A DNA stretch of 53,869 nt from JAEZHK01 sp964575255. GTDB lineage: Bacteria; Bacillota; Clostridia; Christensenellales; Aristaeellaceae. Under the pieces are notes generated by a model. The model was not told the origin of the DNA. It did not search any database and was given only the letters and a program-made list of their open reading frames with translations. Positions 41,669-50,169 of this stretch are shown in pieces; position 1 is the stretch's first letter, and each line of letters opens with the position of its first letter. Made by a program: the position numbers and the translations under genes. The stretch is from assembly GCA_964575255.1 (NCBI GenBank), contig CAZNPZ010000016.1:1-53869 (forward strand). The letters are read 5' to 3'.

Positions 41669-42946
41669 TCAGCCATTCGTGTTCCGCTGGTCGTAGGCTT
41701 CCCAGAGCGGCCGGTATTTAGCCACGTTGGCCTCGTGCTCTTCCTTGGTCTTGGCGAATACGATCTCGCTCTTGGACGGATCGCCCGCGCAGAAGAACAG
41801 GTAACCCTCGGCGATGTACTCCATGTCCGGGTACAGCGCGGCGGACAGCGCCGCCTTGGACGGGTTGCAGATCGGCCCGACCGGCAGGCCGTCGCGGGTG
41901 TAGGTGTTGTAGCCATTTTCGGAGGCCAGCTCGTCGCTGGACAGGATCAGCCGCCTGATGTTCAGCGGGTACATGACCGACGCGTCGCTGTCCAGCCGCA
42001 TGCCCTTGTCCAGGCGGTTGTGGAACACCGCGGAAACTTTCGCGAAGTCCGCCTTCTTGCCGGCTTCCTTCTCGATCATGGACGCGAGGATGATCGTCTG
42101 ATCGTGGCTGAGTTTGCTCTCGTAGAGAACCTGGTCGATCACGTTGCCTTCCTCGTCGTAGACGATTTCGGGGGTCGGTTCGGTGTTGAACACGCCGTCA
42201 GTGACTGCCTCGGTCTGCTTTAAAAGCGTACGGATCAGGTTCTCCGGCGTGCTGTTGGCGTAGACCCGGTAGGTGTCTGGCGCGAGGTAACCCTCCAGCG
42301 CGTACTTGCGCTGCGAGAGCGAGCCGGAATCCACCGCCTCCTGCACCTCTCGGAAGTCGTTTTTGAAGAGGTCGGCGTTGTTCGCGAGCGCGAGGAATTC
42401 CTTGGCATCCCGGATCGCGCCCTGTTTGACGAGGTAGCCCGCGATGTCGTCCACCGTCCAGCCGGGGATGATCGTGATCGTTCGCTCGGTGGTCGCCGTG
42501 CCAGAGGTCAGGATCCCGATGATCTGATTGACATCCATGCTGGAAGACAACGGATAGCTGCCGTACTGAATCTTCGAGGTCAGGCCCTGGAACTGGATGA
42601 TGTACTTGAAGATGCCCTTGTTGCGGATAAACTTCTGGTCATAGAGGTTGGCGCCGATCTTGGTAATCGACGAATCTTTTTCGATGACGAACTCGCGTAC
42701 CGACGTGTCGGACGGATTCACGGGCATGAAGAAATGGTTGTTCAAATACTGCCAGCCGGTGGCCACAATGCCCAGCACGACAATCATGCTGCATAAAAAT
42801 ACAAGCACCGGCCTCAGAAGATGCCAAAGCCAGGAATACCAGAAGAACCCGTATTCCCGATCGCGCTGCAGCGTTTTTTGATTGTAGTAGGACGCCGAAA
42901 CGCCGCTCCTTGGGCGGCGCGACGAATAGAGCCGGCTTCTGGCCAT
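41669..42946 (-). CDS. mltG: Endolytic transglycosylase MltG
   Basis: MltG cleaves growing glycan strands near the membrane during cell-wall synthesis. The ATG at 42946, 6 bases after GGAGGAA, gives 425 aa; the frame is open upstream but unconserved. A cytosolic basic stretch (1-40), one membrane helix (about 45-66) and a LysM-like region (about 80-150) lead to the catalytic YceG part: ALEGYLAPDTYRV (Glu in LEGYL), LASMIEKEAGKKADFAKVSAVFHNRLDKGMRLDSDASVMY and NTYTRDGLPVGPICNPSKAALSAALYP. The catalytic Glu is in IEKE. Confidence 0.94.
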   Translation of the reverse strand: MARSRLYSSRRPRSGVSASYYNQKTLQRDREYGFFWYSWLWHLLRPVLVFLCSMIVVLGIVATGWQYLNNHFFMPVNPSDTSVREFVIEKDSSITKIGANLYDQKFIRNKGIFKYIIQFQGLTSKIQYGSYPLSSSMDVNQIIGILTSGTATTERTITIIPGWTVDDIAGYLVKQGAIRDAKEFLALANNADLFKNDFREVQEAVDSGSLSQRKYALEGYLAPDTYRVYANSTPENLIRTLLKQTEAVTDGVFNTEPTPEIVYDEEGNVIDQVLYESKLSHDQTIILASMIEKEAGKKADFAKVSAVFHNRLDKGMRLDSDASVMYPLNIRRLILSSDELASENGYNTYTRDGLPVGPICNPSKAALSAALYPDMEYIAEGYLFFCAGDPSKSEIVFAKTKEEHEANVAKYRPLWEAYDQRNTNG

Positions 42947-43099
42947 CGTTTCCTCCAACTTTGACCCGGCACACTGCTTTTCCAGCGCTGTGACCCGATC
43001 AATTTCCCGTCTATGGGTGACAACCTCAACGCACCGTCGTTTCCCCGTCGCACGGGTATCCCCGCGTTCGGGCCGCGGCCCCGATTGATTCAAGGCAAC

Positions 43100-43240
43100 C
43101 GGAGGGCGACATGCGCGGCCGCAGGCTGCCTAAACCTTTTCGCGCGCAGACCCGACCGCAAGGCAAAGCCTTACAGGGCCTGCGCCGTTCTCGACGCGGA
43201 CGAAATCCGTTATGCGGATTCGCCCGCTCAGGGCGCTAGC
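43100..43240. repeat. Hairpin-rich spacer between ylbF and mltG
   Basis: The gap 42947-43235 (289 bases) has no gene. It contains several small inverted repeats: AAGGC-aaa-GCCTT, AATCCG-cataa-CGGATT (reading the minus strand) and AGGGC/GCCCT at 43230-43243, which includes the stop codon of ylbF. A GC-rich stretch follows. It has no copies elsewhere in the window and does not share the ends of the repeat family. Confidence 0.5.
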
Positions 43241-43586
43241 CCTGTATGAGCATATCCAGGTCGATTCCCGCCACGTCGGCCAGAATCTTGTAGATGTCCG
43301 CCAGCATTTTCTGGAAGCGGAATTCTGCCAGCAGATAGTCTCGCGCATCCTGATTGTACTGGAGCAGCGCGCCGATCTGCTGCATGCGCTGAAAGTCCGT
43401 CTCGTTCATCGTCTGTCCGGCGGCCATCGTCGCTTGCAGGCGGTACTGCAGCCGCTTGTACTCGTCAAGGAGCGCCTTGTTGGTGCCGTCGGCGTAGGCC
43501 GGTTCGCGGAGGCGCTCATACTCTTTAAACTCTTCGCTCTCGCGCATCGCCCGCGCGAGCGTGTGCGCCTGATCGTAGACGTTCAT
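43236..43586 (-). CDS. YlbF/YmcA family protein
   Basis: YlbF and YmcA form a complex with YaaT in Bacillus that affects RNase Y activity and sporulation. The 116-aa product is helical: DQAHTLARAMRESEEFKEYERLREPAYADGTNKALLDEYKRLQ, then DFQRMQQIGALLQYNQDARDYLLAEFRFQKMLADIYKILAD. It matches the family in pattern and length. It lies between mltG and rnjA, an RNA-decay enzyme, fitting an RNA-turnover role. The TAG stop is inside a small hairpin. A TTGAAC at 43631-43626 (minus) could be part of its promoter. Confidence 0.85.
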   Translation of the reverse strand: MNVYDQAHTLARAMRESEEFKEYERLREPAYADGTNKALLDEYKRLQYRLQATMAAGQTMNETDFQRMQQIGALLQYNQDARDYLLAEFRFQKMLADIYKILADVAGIDLDMLIQG

Positions 43587-43648
43587 GGTTCACACCCCAA
43601 TTCTGGATAGTAGACGCACGGCGCCGGTTTTTGGTTCAACCGCGCGCC

Positions 43649-43895
43649 ATACCAATGATGATTTACCCCAAAAGACCGAGGGATTGTAGACAGCAGAACA
43701 ATCAGCCGGAGCGAGGCGACCCTTTGGGATACGCCTTCGGCCAGCGCTACGTTGAGCGTAGAGCGACACAGTCAGGCGCATGATTCAAATGAATTTGAAT
43801 CATGCGGTCGCGTAGCGACTTGGTTTCCAGAAGGGAAACCAACCTTGCAGCGAAAAGACCCGGTACAACGTGTAAAGAAAACTTGGAATTGGTAT
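43649..43895 (-). mobile_element. MITE-like repeat element, copy D (247 bp)
   Basis: The ends are perfect: ATACCAAT (43649-43656) and ATTGGTAT (43888-43895). The palindrome at 43777-43806 has perfect 14-bp arms (CGCATGATTCAAAT) around GA; relative to copy C it is changed at two positions in each arm in a matched way, keeping pairing. Beside it are GTCGC-gta-GCGAC and TTGGTTTCC/GGGAAACCAA. It starts at the last base of the rnjA stop (minus strand) and ends 63 bases before ylbF. No target duplication is seen. Confidence 0.82.
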
Positions 43896-45580
43896 CAGGT
43901 GTCCACGATGATCGGCAGGATCATGGGGCTACGCTTGATGCTCTGGTATACATACCGGGACACCGCGTCGCGCAGGTCGTTCTTGACCCGGTTCCAGTCG
44001 CTGGGGTCGATGCGCCCGAATTCCGCGAGCACGGCTTTCGCGGCGTCACGCGCGCCCTGCATCAGTTCGTCAGACTCGCGCACGTACACGAACCCGCGGC
44101 TGATCACATCCGGCCCGGAGATCACGGTGCCGCTGTTTCGGTCGATGGCCATGACGACGATCAGCATTCCGTCCTGCGACAGGTGCTTTCGGTCGCGCAG
44201 CACCACCGCCCCCACGTCGCCGATGCCCAGGCCGTCCACCAGCACTTCGCCGGAGGGCACGGTACCCACGACGTTCATGCGGTTCTGGCTGAGTTCCAGG
44301 ATGTCGCCCACCGCGCCGATGCGAATATTTTCCGGGTTCATGCCCATCGATTCCGCCAGCATCGCGTGGTGGTGCAGATGGCGGTACTCGCCGTGAACCG
44401 GGACGAAGAAGCGCGGCTTGGTCAGCGCGTGCATCAGCCGAAGTTCCTGCTGGCAGGCGTGGCCGGACACGTGCACGTCGGCCAGCGCCTCGTAGATCAC
44501 GTTCGCGCCGGTGCGCACCAGCTGGTTGATCACTCGGGACACGCTCTTTTCGTTGCCGGGGATGGGTGTGGCGGAGATGATGACCATGTCACTGCCCTTG
44601 ATCTCCAGCTTCTTATGCTCCGCGAACGCCATGCGCGCAAGGCCGCTCATGGGCTCGCCCTGGCTTCCTGTGGTGATTACAACCAGCTCGTTCTCCTCAT
44701 AGCGGTCCAGATCGTCCGCTTGCAGCAGCTTGCCTTCGGGGATTCGCAGTTCGTCGAGCTGCATGGCGACTTTTGCCACGTTCACCATACTGCGGCCCAT
44801 CAGGCACACTTTGCGGTTGTAGCGTACGGCGGCGTCCACGACCTGCTGGACGCGGTGCACGTTGCTGGCGAACTGCGCGACGATAATCCGCCCCTCCGCC
44901 TTGGCAAAGAGGTTGTTGAACGCCTCGCCGACGGTGCGTTCGCTCATCGTATAGCCGGGGCGCTCGACGTTGGTGGAATCGGCGAGGAGCGCCAGAACGC
45001 CCTCGTTGCCCAGCTCCGCGAGGCGGCCGAGGTCGGTCACACGCCCGTCGATGGGCGTGTAGTCCACCTTGAAGTCGCCGGTGTGCACGATGGTGCCGAG
45101 GGGCGTATGGATCGCCAGCGCGCAGGCGTCGGTGATCGAGTGGTTGACGTGGATGAACTCCACCGCAAACTGGCCCGCCTCCACCACGTAGCCGGGCTTG
45201 ACCACGTTCAATTGAATGTCGTTGACGTGGTGCTCTTTGAGCTTGTGCTCTATCAGCGCAAGCGTCAGACGGGTGCCGTAGACCGGCGCGGGCAGCTGCT
45301 TTAAGATATAAGGCGAGCCGCCGATGTGGTCCTCGTGACCGTGCGTGATAAAGTACGCGCGGATGCGCGAAGCGTTCTTGGTCAGATACGTCACGTCCGG
45401 AATGACCAGGTCGATGCCGGGCATGTCTTCCCTGGGAAACAGCGACCCCATGTCGACGACGATGATGTCCTCGTCATATTCGAATACGGTCATGTTCTTG
45501 CCGATTTCGCCCAGCCCGCCCAGCGAGATGATGCGCAGTTTCGGCCCTGCGTTCTTGTTCTTTCCTGGCTTTGAAGCCAT
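43895..45580 (-). CDS. rnjA: Ribonuclease J
   Basis: RNase J has both 5'-3' exonuclease and endonuclease activities and matures rRNA and mRNA in Firmicutes. The 561-aa product is a metallo-beta-lactamase/beta-CASP enzyme: SLGGLGEIGKNMTV, FITHGHEDHIGGSPY (zinc), GTIVHTGDFKVDYTP, LLADSTNVERPGYTMSE (beta-CASP start), GSQGEPMSGLARMA and FVPVHGEYRHLHHHAMLAESMGM. The start follows GGAGGTCAACC. The TGA stop shares its last base with repeat copy D. Length is normal for RnjA. Confidence 0.96.
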   Translation of the reverse strand: MASKPGKNKNAGPKLRIISLGGLGEIGKNMTVFEYDEDIIVVDMGSLFPREDMPGIDLVIPDVTYLTKNASRIRAYFITHGHEDHIGGSPYILKQLPAPVYGTRLTLALIEHKLKEHHVNDIQLNVVKPGYVVEAGQFAVEFIHVNHSITDACALAIHTPLGTIVHTGDFKVDYTPIDGRVTDLGRLAELGNEGVLALLADSTNVERPGYTMSERTVGEAFNNLFAKAEGRIIVAQFASNVHRVQQVVDAAVRYNRKVCLMGRSMVNVAKVAMQLDELRIPEGKLLQADDLDRYEENELVVITTGSQGEPMSGLARMAFAEHKKLEIKGSDMVIISATPIPGNEKSVSRVINQLVRTGANVIYEALADVHVSGHACQQELRLMHALTKPRFFVPVHGEYRHLHHHAMLAESMGMNPENIRIGAVGDILELSQNRMNVVGTVPSGEVLVDGLGIGDVGAVVLRDRKHLSQDGMLIVVMAIDRNSGTVISGPDVISRGFVYVRESDELMQGARDAAKAVLAEFGRIDPSDWNRVKNDLRDAVSRYVYQSIKRSPMILPIIVDT

Positions 45581-45752
45581 GGTTGACCTCCTTTTTCGTC
45601 CTTTTGCATGCGCAAAAACAAGGACTCCCGTTGGAATCCTGGAACCATCGAACCGCGCTGTGCGACCCCGCTCTTCAGAAAGAACGGCAACGTGCGACGC
45701 ACATCAGGCCGGTTCTATGTTTCACCATGATAAATCACACGACGTGTCCAAT

Positions 45753-45783
45753 GCGAAAGGGGCGTCCGCAGACGCCCCTTCGC
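45753..45783 (-). promoter_or_regulatory. Stable hairpin in the rnjA leader
   Basis: GGGGCGTC and GACGCCCC pair perfectly around a CGCA tetraloop, and GCGAA/TTCGC extend the stem by 5 bp with one bulged A. It lies about 30 bases after the likely rnjA transcription start. The rest of the 305-base gap between trxA and rnjA has no gene. No T-run follows, so either a leader control element or the trxA terminator is possible. Confidence 0.5.
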
Positions 45784-45810
45784 ACCTGACTCCTGCAATC
45801 TACAATCAGC

Positions 45811-45819
45811 AGTATACCA
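45811..45819 (-). promoter_or_regulatory. Extended -10 promoter for rnjA
   Basis: On the minus strand TGG precedes TATACT (plus 45811-45816). No convincing -35 is present. The leader would be about 225 bases long. Confidence 0.5.
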
Positions 45820-45885
45820 CAATTTTGATCCGTTTGACACGGATTGGCGAATGTTTAACCTTGATTTTCCGGGCTATGTGGACAA

Positions 45886-46212
45886 TCAGGCAAGGTGTTT
45901 TGCCAGCATTTGCTGGAAGGACGCCTTGCTGCGCGCGCCGACGATGCGCTCCTGCTCCACGCCGTCCTTGAACAGGATCAGCGTGGGGATGCTCATCACG
46001 CGGTAGGTCATCGCGGCTTCGGGCTGTTCGTCGATGTTGAGCTTGCCGACGGTGAGCTTGCCCTCGTTTTCCTGCGCGAGTTCCTCCACGATCGGCGCGA
46101 CCATGCGGCACGGGCCGCACCAGGACGCCCAGAAATCCACCAGCGTGGCGCCTTTCAAACTCTCAGGTCGAAGATCCCCGGATGTAAATGTCTTGATCAG
46201 CGGACTGGACAT
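45886..46212 (-). CDS. trxA: Thioredoxin
   Basis: Thioredoxin reduces disulphides using electrons from thioredoxin reductase. The ATG at 46212 follows GGAGGAGGA and gives 108 aa, the standard length. The active site is VDFWASWCGPCRMVAP, and the cis-proline loop is MSIPTLILFKDG. The open frame upstream lacks a suitable start. It stands on its own promoter, between aspS and rnjA. Confidence 0.95.
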   Translation of the reverse strand: MSSPLIKTFTSGDLRPESLKGATLVDFWASWCGPCRMVAPIVEELAQENEGKLTVGKLNIDEQPEAAMTYRVMSIPTLILFKDGVEQERIVGARSKASFQQMLAKHLA

Positions 46213-46272
46213 GGACGATTCCTCCTCCATCATGTGCCCGGTTTCGGGCGTTGCTTCATTGAAATCAATAGG

Positions 46273-46302
46273 ATTATGTTACCCGCGTTCGCGTAATATG
46301 AA
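46273..46302 (-). promoter_or_regulatory. Promoter for trxA
   Basis: On the minus strand TTCATA (plus 46297-46302), an 18-base spacer and CATAAT (plus 46273-46278). Confidence 0.45.
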
Positions 46303-46323
46303 TCACGCGCGCCATAATTCCAG

Positions 46324-46347
46324 AAAAAACCGCCGCTTGCGCGGCGG
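46324..46347 (-). terminator. Rho-independent terminator of the hisS-aspS operon
   Basis: On the minus strand CCGCCGC-gcaa-GCGGCGG is followed by TTTTTT, a few bases past the aspS stop. Confidence 0.93.
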
Positions 46348-46359
46348 CGAATTATCGGA

Positions 46360-48135
46360 TTACTCCTCTGGGACGATCGCGATCTTGAGCGCGTCCAGCT
46401 GATCCTGTTTGACATCGCAGGGGGTTTCCATCATCAGGCAGTTGGCGCCCTGCGCTTTGGGGAAGGCGATCACGTCGCGCAGGCTGTCGCTGCCGGTGAG
46501 CATCATGGTGAGCCGGTCGATGCCGAACGCGAATCCGCCGTGCGGCGGCGTGCCGTACTTAAACGCCTCTAACAGGAAGCCAAACCGGTGCTGCGCCTCT
46601 TCCTCGTTGATGCCGATCAGCCGGAACATGCGCTTCTGCACCGAGGACTGGTGGATACGGATGGAACCTGAACCCATCTCGATGCCGTTGAACACCAGGT
46701 CGTAGGCCTTGGCGCGCACACGGCCGGGGTCTGTCTCCATCATTGGTTCGTCCTCGTCCATGGCGCTCGTGAACGGGTGGTGCATCGCGACGAAGCGTTC
46801 GTCCTCCTCGTCGTACTCCAGCAGCGGGAACTCCGTCACCCAGAACAGGTCGTCCTTTGACTTGTCGATCAGGCTGTGGCGGCGCGCGATCTCCTTGCGC
46901 AGTTCGCCCAGTGCCTGGAACACCACTGTGTTTTTATCCGCGATGAAGAACAGCGCGTCGCCCACTTCCGCGCCCATCTTTTGGGTCAGATCGGAGGCGA
47001 ACGGCTCGGTGAGGAACTTCGTGAACGAGGAGCGAAGGCCCTCCTCGCCGACGGTGATCCACGCGAGTCCCTTGGCCCGGTAGGTCTTCGCGAACTCGGC
47101 CAGACTGTCGATCTCCTTGCGGCTCATCGCGTGTGCGAGGCCTTTCGCGTTGATGCCGCGCACGCTGCCGCCCGCGGCGACCGCGCTCTCAAACACCGGG
47201 AAGCCGCAGCCTGCGCAGAGCTCGGAGACATTCTGTAGTTCCATGCCGAAGCGCCGGTCGGGCTTGTCCGAACCGTAGCGTTCCATCGCCTCCCGCCAGG
47301 TCATGCGGGGGAGGGGAAGCGGCAGCGCGTGCCCGCGGACGGCTTCGAACACGGCGCTGAACGCACCTTCGACCACCGACTGCACGTCCTCCGGCTCCAC
47401 AAAGCTCATCTCAATGTCGCACTGGGTGAATTCCGGCTGCCGGTCGGCGCGGCTGTCCTCGTCGCGGAAGCAACGGGCAAACTGGTAATACTTGTCAAAG
47501 CCCGCCAGCATCAATAGCTGTTTATAGATCTGCGGCGACTGGGGCAGCGCGTAGAACGTTCCGTGGTGGAGCCTGGACGGCACCAGAAAGTCCCTGGCGC
47601 CTTCCGGCGTCGATTTGGTGAGGATCGGGGTTTCGACATCCGAGAAACCGACATCGTCGAGGTAGCGCCGGATCGCGGACTGGATCTTTCCGCGCAACCG
47701 GATGATCGATTGCATCGATGGCCTGCGAAGGTCGAGGTAGCGGTATTTCAGCCGCACCAGTTCGTTTTCTTTGGCGTTGTCGTCGATGTAGATCGGCGGG
47801 GTCTCGCTTTTGTTGACCAGTTCGCAGTCTTTGACAACAACTTCAACGTCGCCGTTTGCCATTTTGTCGTTGACGGCTTCCGGCGCGCGCATACGCACCA
47901 CGCCTTTGACCGACAATACGTACTCGCCGCGCAGCGCACCGCCCAGTTTGAAGTTTTCCTGGCCGCATTCGGCCTCGTCGAACACCAGCTGCACCAGGCC
48001 CTCGCGGTCTCGAAGCCATACGAACACCACGCCGCCCAAATCGCGCGTGCGCTGCACCCAGCCGCTCAGCACAATCGTCTCTCCGGCGTCCTTCCGGGAC
48101 ACCCTGCCGCAATAGGTGGTTCGCTTCAGCTTCAT
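46360..48135 (-). CDS. aspS: Aspartyl-tRNA synthetase
   Basis: AspRS charges tRNA-Asp (and tRNA-Asn in organisms without AsnRS). The ATG at 48135 gives 591 aa, the usual bacterial length; the long open frame upstream is in hisS. An N-terminal OB domain (about 1-105) is followed by class II motifs: TPILTKSTPEGARDFLVPSR (motif 1 region), QFARCFRDEDSRADRQPEFTQCDIEMSF (motif 2), a GAD insertion (about 290-410) and FAFGIDRLTMMLTGSDSLRDVIAFPK (motif 3). It overlaps hisS by 4 bases. Confidence 0.96.
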   Translation of the reverse strand: MKLKRTTYCGRVSRKDAGETIVLSGWVQRTRDLGGVVFVWLRDREGLVQLVFDEAECGQENFKLGGALRGEYVLSVKGVVRMRAPEAVNDKMANGDVEVVVKDCELVNKSETPPIYIDDNAKENELVRLKYRYLDLRRPSMQSIIRLRGKIQSAIRRYLDDVGFSDVETPILTKSTPEGARDFLVPSRLHHGTFYALPQSPQIYKQLLMLAGFDKYYQFARCFRDEDSRADRQPEFTQCDIEMSFVEPEDVQSVVEGAFSAVFEAVRGHALPLPLPRMTWREAMERYGSDKPDRRFGMELQNVSELCAGCGFPVFESAVAAGGSVRGINAKGLAHAMSRKEIDSLAEFAKTYRAKGLAWITVGEEGLRSSFTKFLTEPFASDLTQKMGAEVGDALFFIADKNTVVFQALGELRKEIARRHSLIDKSKDDLFWVTEFPLLEYDEEDERFVAMHHPFTSAMDEDEPMMETDPGRVRAKAYDLVFNGIEMGSGSIRIHQSSVQKRMFRLIGINEEEAQHRFGFLLEAFKYGTPPHGGFAFGIDRLTMMLTGSDSLRDVIAFPKAQGANCLMMETPCDVKQDQLDALKIAIVPEE

Positions 48136-49415
48136 ACGCCCGCTCCCTCTTTTTTTAGTATCCCTCTGACCGCTTCGGCAATCTCCGAAAGCGGAATCTC
48201 CGTTTCTTCGCTGACCCGCATGTCGCGGAGTTTTACCGCGCCGCGCGTAAGTTCGTCGCCGCCGACGATGAGCAGAATCGGCGCGCCCAGCCTGTCCGCG
48301 TACTTGAACTGCGCCTTGAGTGACCTCGCCGCGTGGTCCATATCCGCGCGGACGCCCGATTTGCGAAGAAGCCGCGTCAGCTTCATCGCGTCGGGTCGTG
48401 CGCCGGGAAGCGCCGCGAGAAATACGTCCACCACCGGCTGCTCTTTCAGCGCCGCGCCCATCATATCCTGCACCATCAGGACGCGCTCCACGCCCATGCC
48501 AAAGCCAAACCCCGGAATGTCCGGGCCGCCGATCTGCTTGATCAGCCCGTCGTACCGGCCGCCGCCGCACACGGTCAGCGGGCCGTTCTCGGTTTCGGTG
48601 ATGATCTCAAACACCGTGCGGGTGTAATAGTCGAGCCCGCGGACGATGCGCGGGTCGACGGAGAACGAAACGTCCAGCGCGGTAAGGCAGCTTTTCAGCT
48701 GCTCAAAGTGTGCGGCACAGTCCTCGTCCAGCGCGGACAGCATGTCCGGCGCGTCCGTCAGTTCCGCCTGGCAAGAGGGAATTTTGCAGTCCAGTATGCG
48801 AAGCGGGTTCCGCTCAAACCGGTCGCGGCAGGTGTCACACAGGCGGTCAAGTTTCGGCCTGAGGAACGCCTTCAGTTTCTCCTGATATGTGGCGCGGCAG
48901 TTGGGGCAGCCGATGGAGTTGATCGAGACTTTGAGCCCACGGATGCCGCATTGCTCCAGTACGTCCAACGCGAGGCGGATGCCCTCCGCGTCGCAGCTGG
49001 CGTCTTTCGCGCCGAAGACCTCGATGCCCAGCTGATGGTGTTCGCGCAGGCGGCCTGACTGCGGCTTCTCATAGCGGAACACCGGGCAGGAGATGTAGCA
49101 CATCTTCATCGGCAGCGCGCCGGACTCCAGGTGCGCCTCCAGAAACGCGCGCGCGACGCCCGCGGTGCCCTCCGGCTTCAGCGTGACGGAGCGCCCGCCC
49201 TTGTCGAGGAAGGTATACATTTCCTTCTGCACCACGTCGGTGGTGTCGCCGACCGAGCGCAGGAAGAGTTCCGTGTGCTCGAACACCGGTGTGCGGATCT
49301 CGCGGTAGCCCGCGAGCGCGCAGGTCTCGCGCATGATCCGTTCCACGTCCTGCCAGCGACCGCTGTCCTGTGGCAGTACGTCCTGAGTACCCTTGGGCGC
49401 CTGCGTGATCGGCAT
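48132..49415 (-). CDS. hisS: Histidyl-tRNA synthetase
   Basis: HisRS charges tRNA-His. The ATG at 49415 follows GGGGGGA and gives 427 aa. The sequence has PKGTQDVLP at the start, TPVFEHTELF (motif 1), TLKPEGTAGVARAFLE, FRYEKPQSGRLREHHQLGIEVFG (motif 2), GLDYYTRTVFEI (histidine A motif) and GFGFGMGVERVLMV (motif 3). It is co-transcribed with aspS, as in many Firmicutes. A promoter and strong hairpin lie upstream. Confidence 0.96.
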   Translation of the reverse strand: MPITQAPKGTQDVLPQDSGRWQDVERIMRETCALAGYREIRTPVFEHTELFLRSVGDTTDVVQKEMYTFLDKGGRSVTLKPEGTAGVARAFLEAHLESGALPMKMCYISCPVFRYEKPQSGRLREHHQLGIEVFGAKDASCDAEGIRLALDVLEQCGIRGLKVSINSIGCPNCRATYQEKLKAFLRPKLDRLCDTCRDRFERNPLRILDCKIPSCQAELTDAPDMLSALDEDCAAHFEQLKSCLTALDVSFSVDPRIVRGLDYYTRTVFEIITETENGPLTVCGGGRYDGLIKQIGGPDIPGFGFGMGVERVLMVQDMMGAALKEQPVVDVFLAALPGARPDAMKLTRLLRKSGVRADMDHAARSLKAQFKYADRLGAPILLIVGGDELTRGAVKLRDMRVSEETEIPLSEIAEAVRGILKKEGAGV

Positions 49416-49443
49416 CGAATCCCCCCAAATCATATACCAAGAA

Positions 49444-49475
49444 CCGGGCCTTCGTCGGCTGTGACGAAGGCCCGG
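49444..49475 (-). promoter_or_regulatory. Perfect 13-bp hairpin in the hisS leader
   Basis: CCGGGCCTTCGTC and GACGAAGGCCCGG pair perfectly around a 6-base loop between the hisS promoter and start codon. On the minus strand it is followed by TTCTTGG, not a full T-run. It may be an attenuator. No T-box sequence was found. Confidence 0.55.
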
Positions 49476-49500
49476 CTGTCATCGCCTACGGCATTGGCTT

Positions 49501-49530
49501 ATTATAGGCGAAGACGGATTCGATTGTCAA
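49501..49530 (-). promoter_or_regulatory. Sigma-A promoter of hisS-aspS
   Basis: On the minus strand a perfect TTGACA (plus 49525-49530), an 18-base spacer and a perfect TATAAT (plus 49501-49506). Confidence 0.88.
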
Positions 49531-49545
49531 GTTTCGGCGCGGCCT

Positions 49546-49986
49546 TTACTGAATCTCAATGCTGCGGCCGGTCTTGGGCTGCTCGGCGACCTTGGGCAGG
49601 TTGAGCTTCAAGACGCCGTCGGTGAACTCGGCGGTGATCGCCGACTCGTTGACGCCACTGACGTTGAAGGAACGCTGCATCCGGCCATACCGGCGCTCGC
49701 ACATCACGTAATTGTCCTTCTCCTCGTTCTTGGATTCCTCCATCTCGGCGCGGATGGTCAGGATGCCGTCGTCGACCTCGATCTTGATCTGATCGCGCTT
49801 GAGACCCGGCAGATCCGCCTCCAGAAGGTACTTGTCGCCTTGGTCACGGACGTCCACCTTGAAGTTGCCCGCGAAGTTGTCCGTCGCGAAGGGGGCGAAG
49901 AAGCTGCGGAAGAAATCGTCGTTCAGAAGGGAATCGGGTCGAAGCAGCGCGTTCCTGCGATAGCGGTAAGGAATCAGGTTTGCCAT
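49546..49986 (-). CDS. Small heat shock protein, Hsp20 family
   Basis: Hsp20 proteins hold unfolding proteins without ATP. The ATG at 49986, after GAGGAGG, gives 146 aa; the frame is open upstream. The alpha-crystallin domain (about 42-140) has FKVDVRDQGDKYLLEADLPGLKRDQIKIEVDDGILTIRAE, RRYGRMQRSFNV and ITAEFTDGVLKLNLPK. The ending KTGRSIEIQ fits the family. A sigma-A promoter lies 65-93 bases upstream, and no CIRCE element is seen. Confidence 0.94.
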   Translation of the reverse strand: MANLIPYRYRRNALLRPDSLLNDDFFRSFFAPFATDNFAGNFKVDVRDQGDKYLLEADLPGLKRDQIKIEVDDGILTIRAEMEESKNEEKDNYVMCERRYGRMQRSFNVSGVNESAITAEFTDGVLKLNLPKVAEQPKTGRSIEIQ

Positions 49987-50050
49987 GATGACGACCTCCT
50001 CATTCAATGTCTGATTGATCTTTCGGGATTCATTTCCCGTTTGCGAGATC

Positions 50051-50079
50051 ATTATAGATCAAAGGTCTAAGATAGTCAA
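50051..50079 (-). promoter_or_regulatory. Sigma-A promoter of hsp20, with inverted repeat in the spacer
   Basis: On the minus strand TTGACT (plus 50074-50079), 17 bases and a perfect TATAAT (plus 50051-50056). Between them TAGACC/GATCTA form an imperfect palindrome, which could be an operator. Confidence 0.8.
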
Positions 50080-50169
50080 TATCAAAGATGGTAAAAAATT
50101 TGTTAAACCAATCATGCTTGATTTCGCGCGCGGCAGACCGTATCCTTTTGGCAGGAAGAAGGTGCGCCC

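Noticed and set aside
43802..45304. 500-codon plus-strand frame opposite rnjA
   Set aside because: Shadow of rnjA, and it begins inside repeat copy D.
46360..48570. Longer aspS start
   Set aside because: The extra upstream residues lie in hisS in another frame; the ATG at 48135 matches the family N-terminus.
49434..49545. T-box riboswitch upstream of hisS-aspS
   Set aside because: No T-box consensus (AGGGTGG-type) or specifier arm found; only one hairpin.
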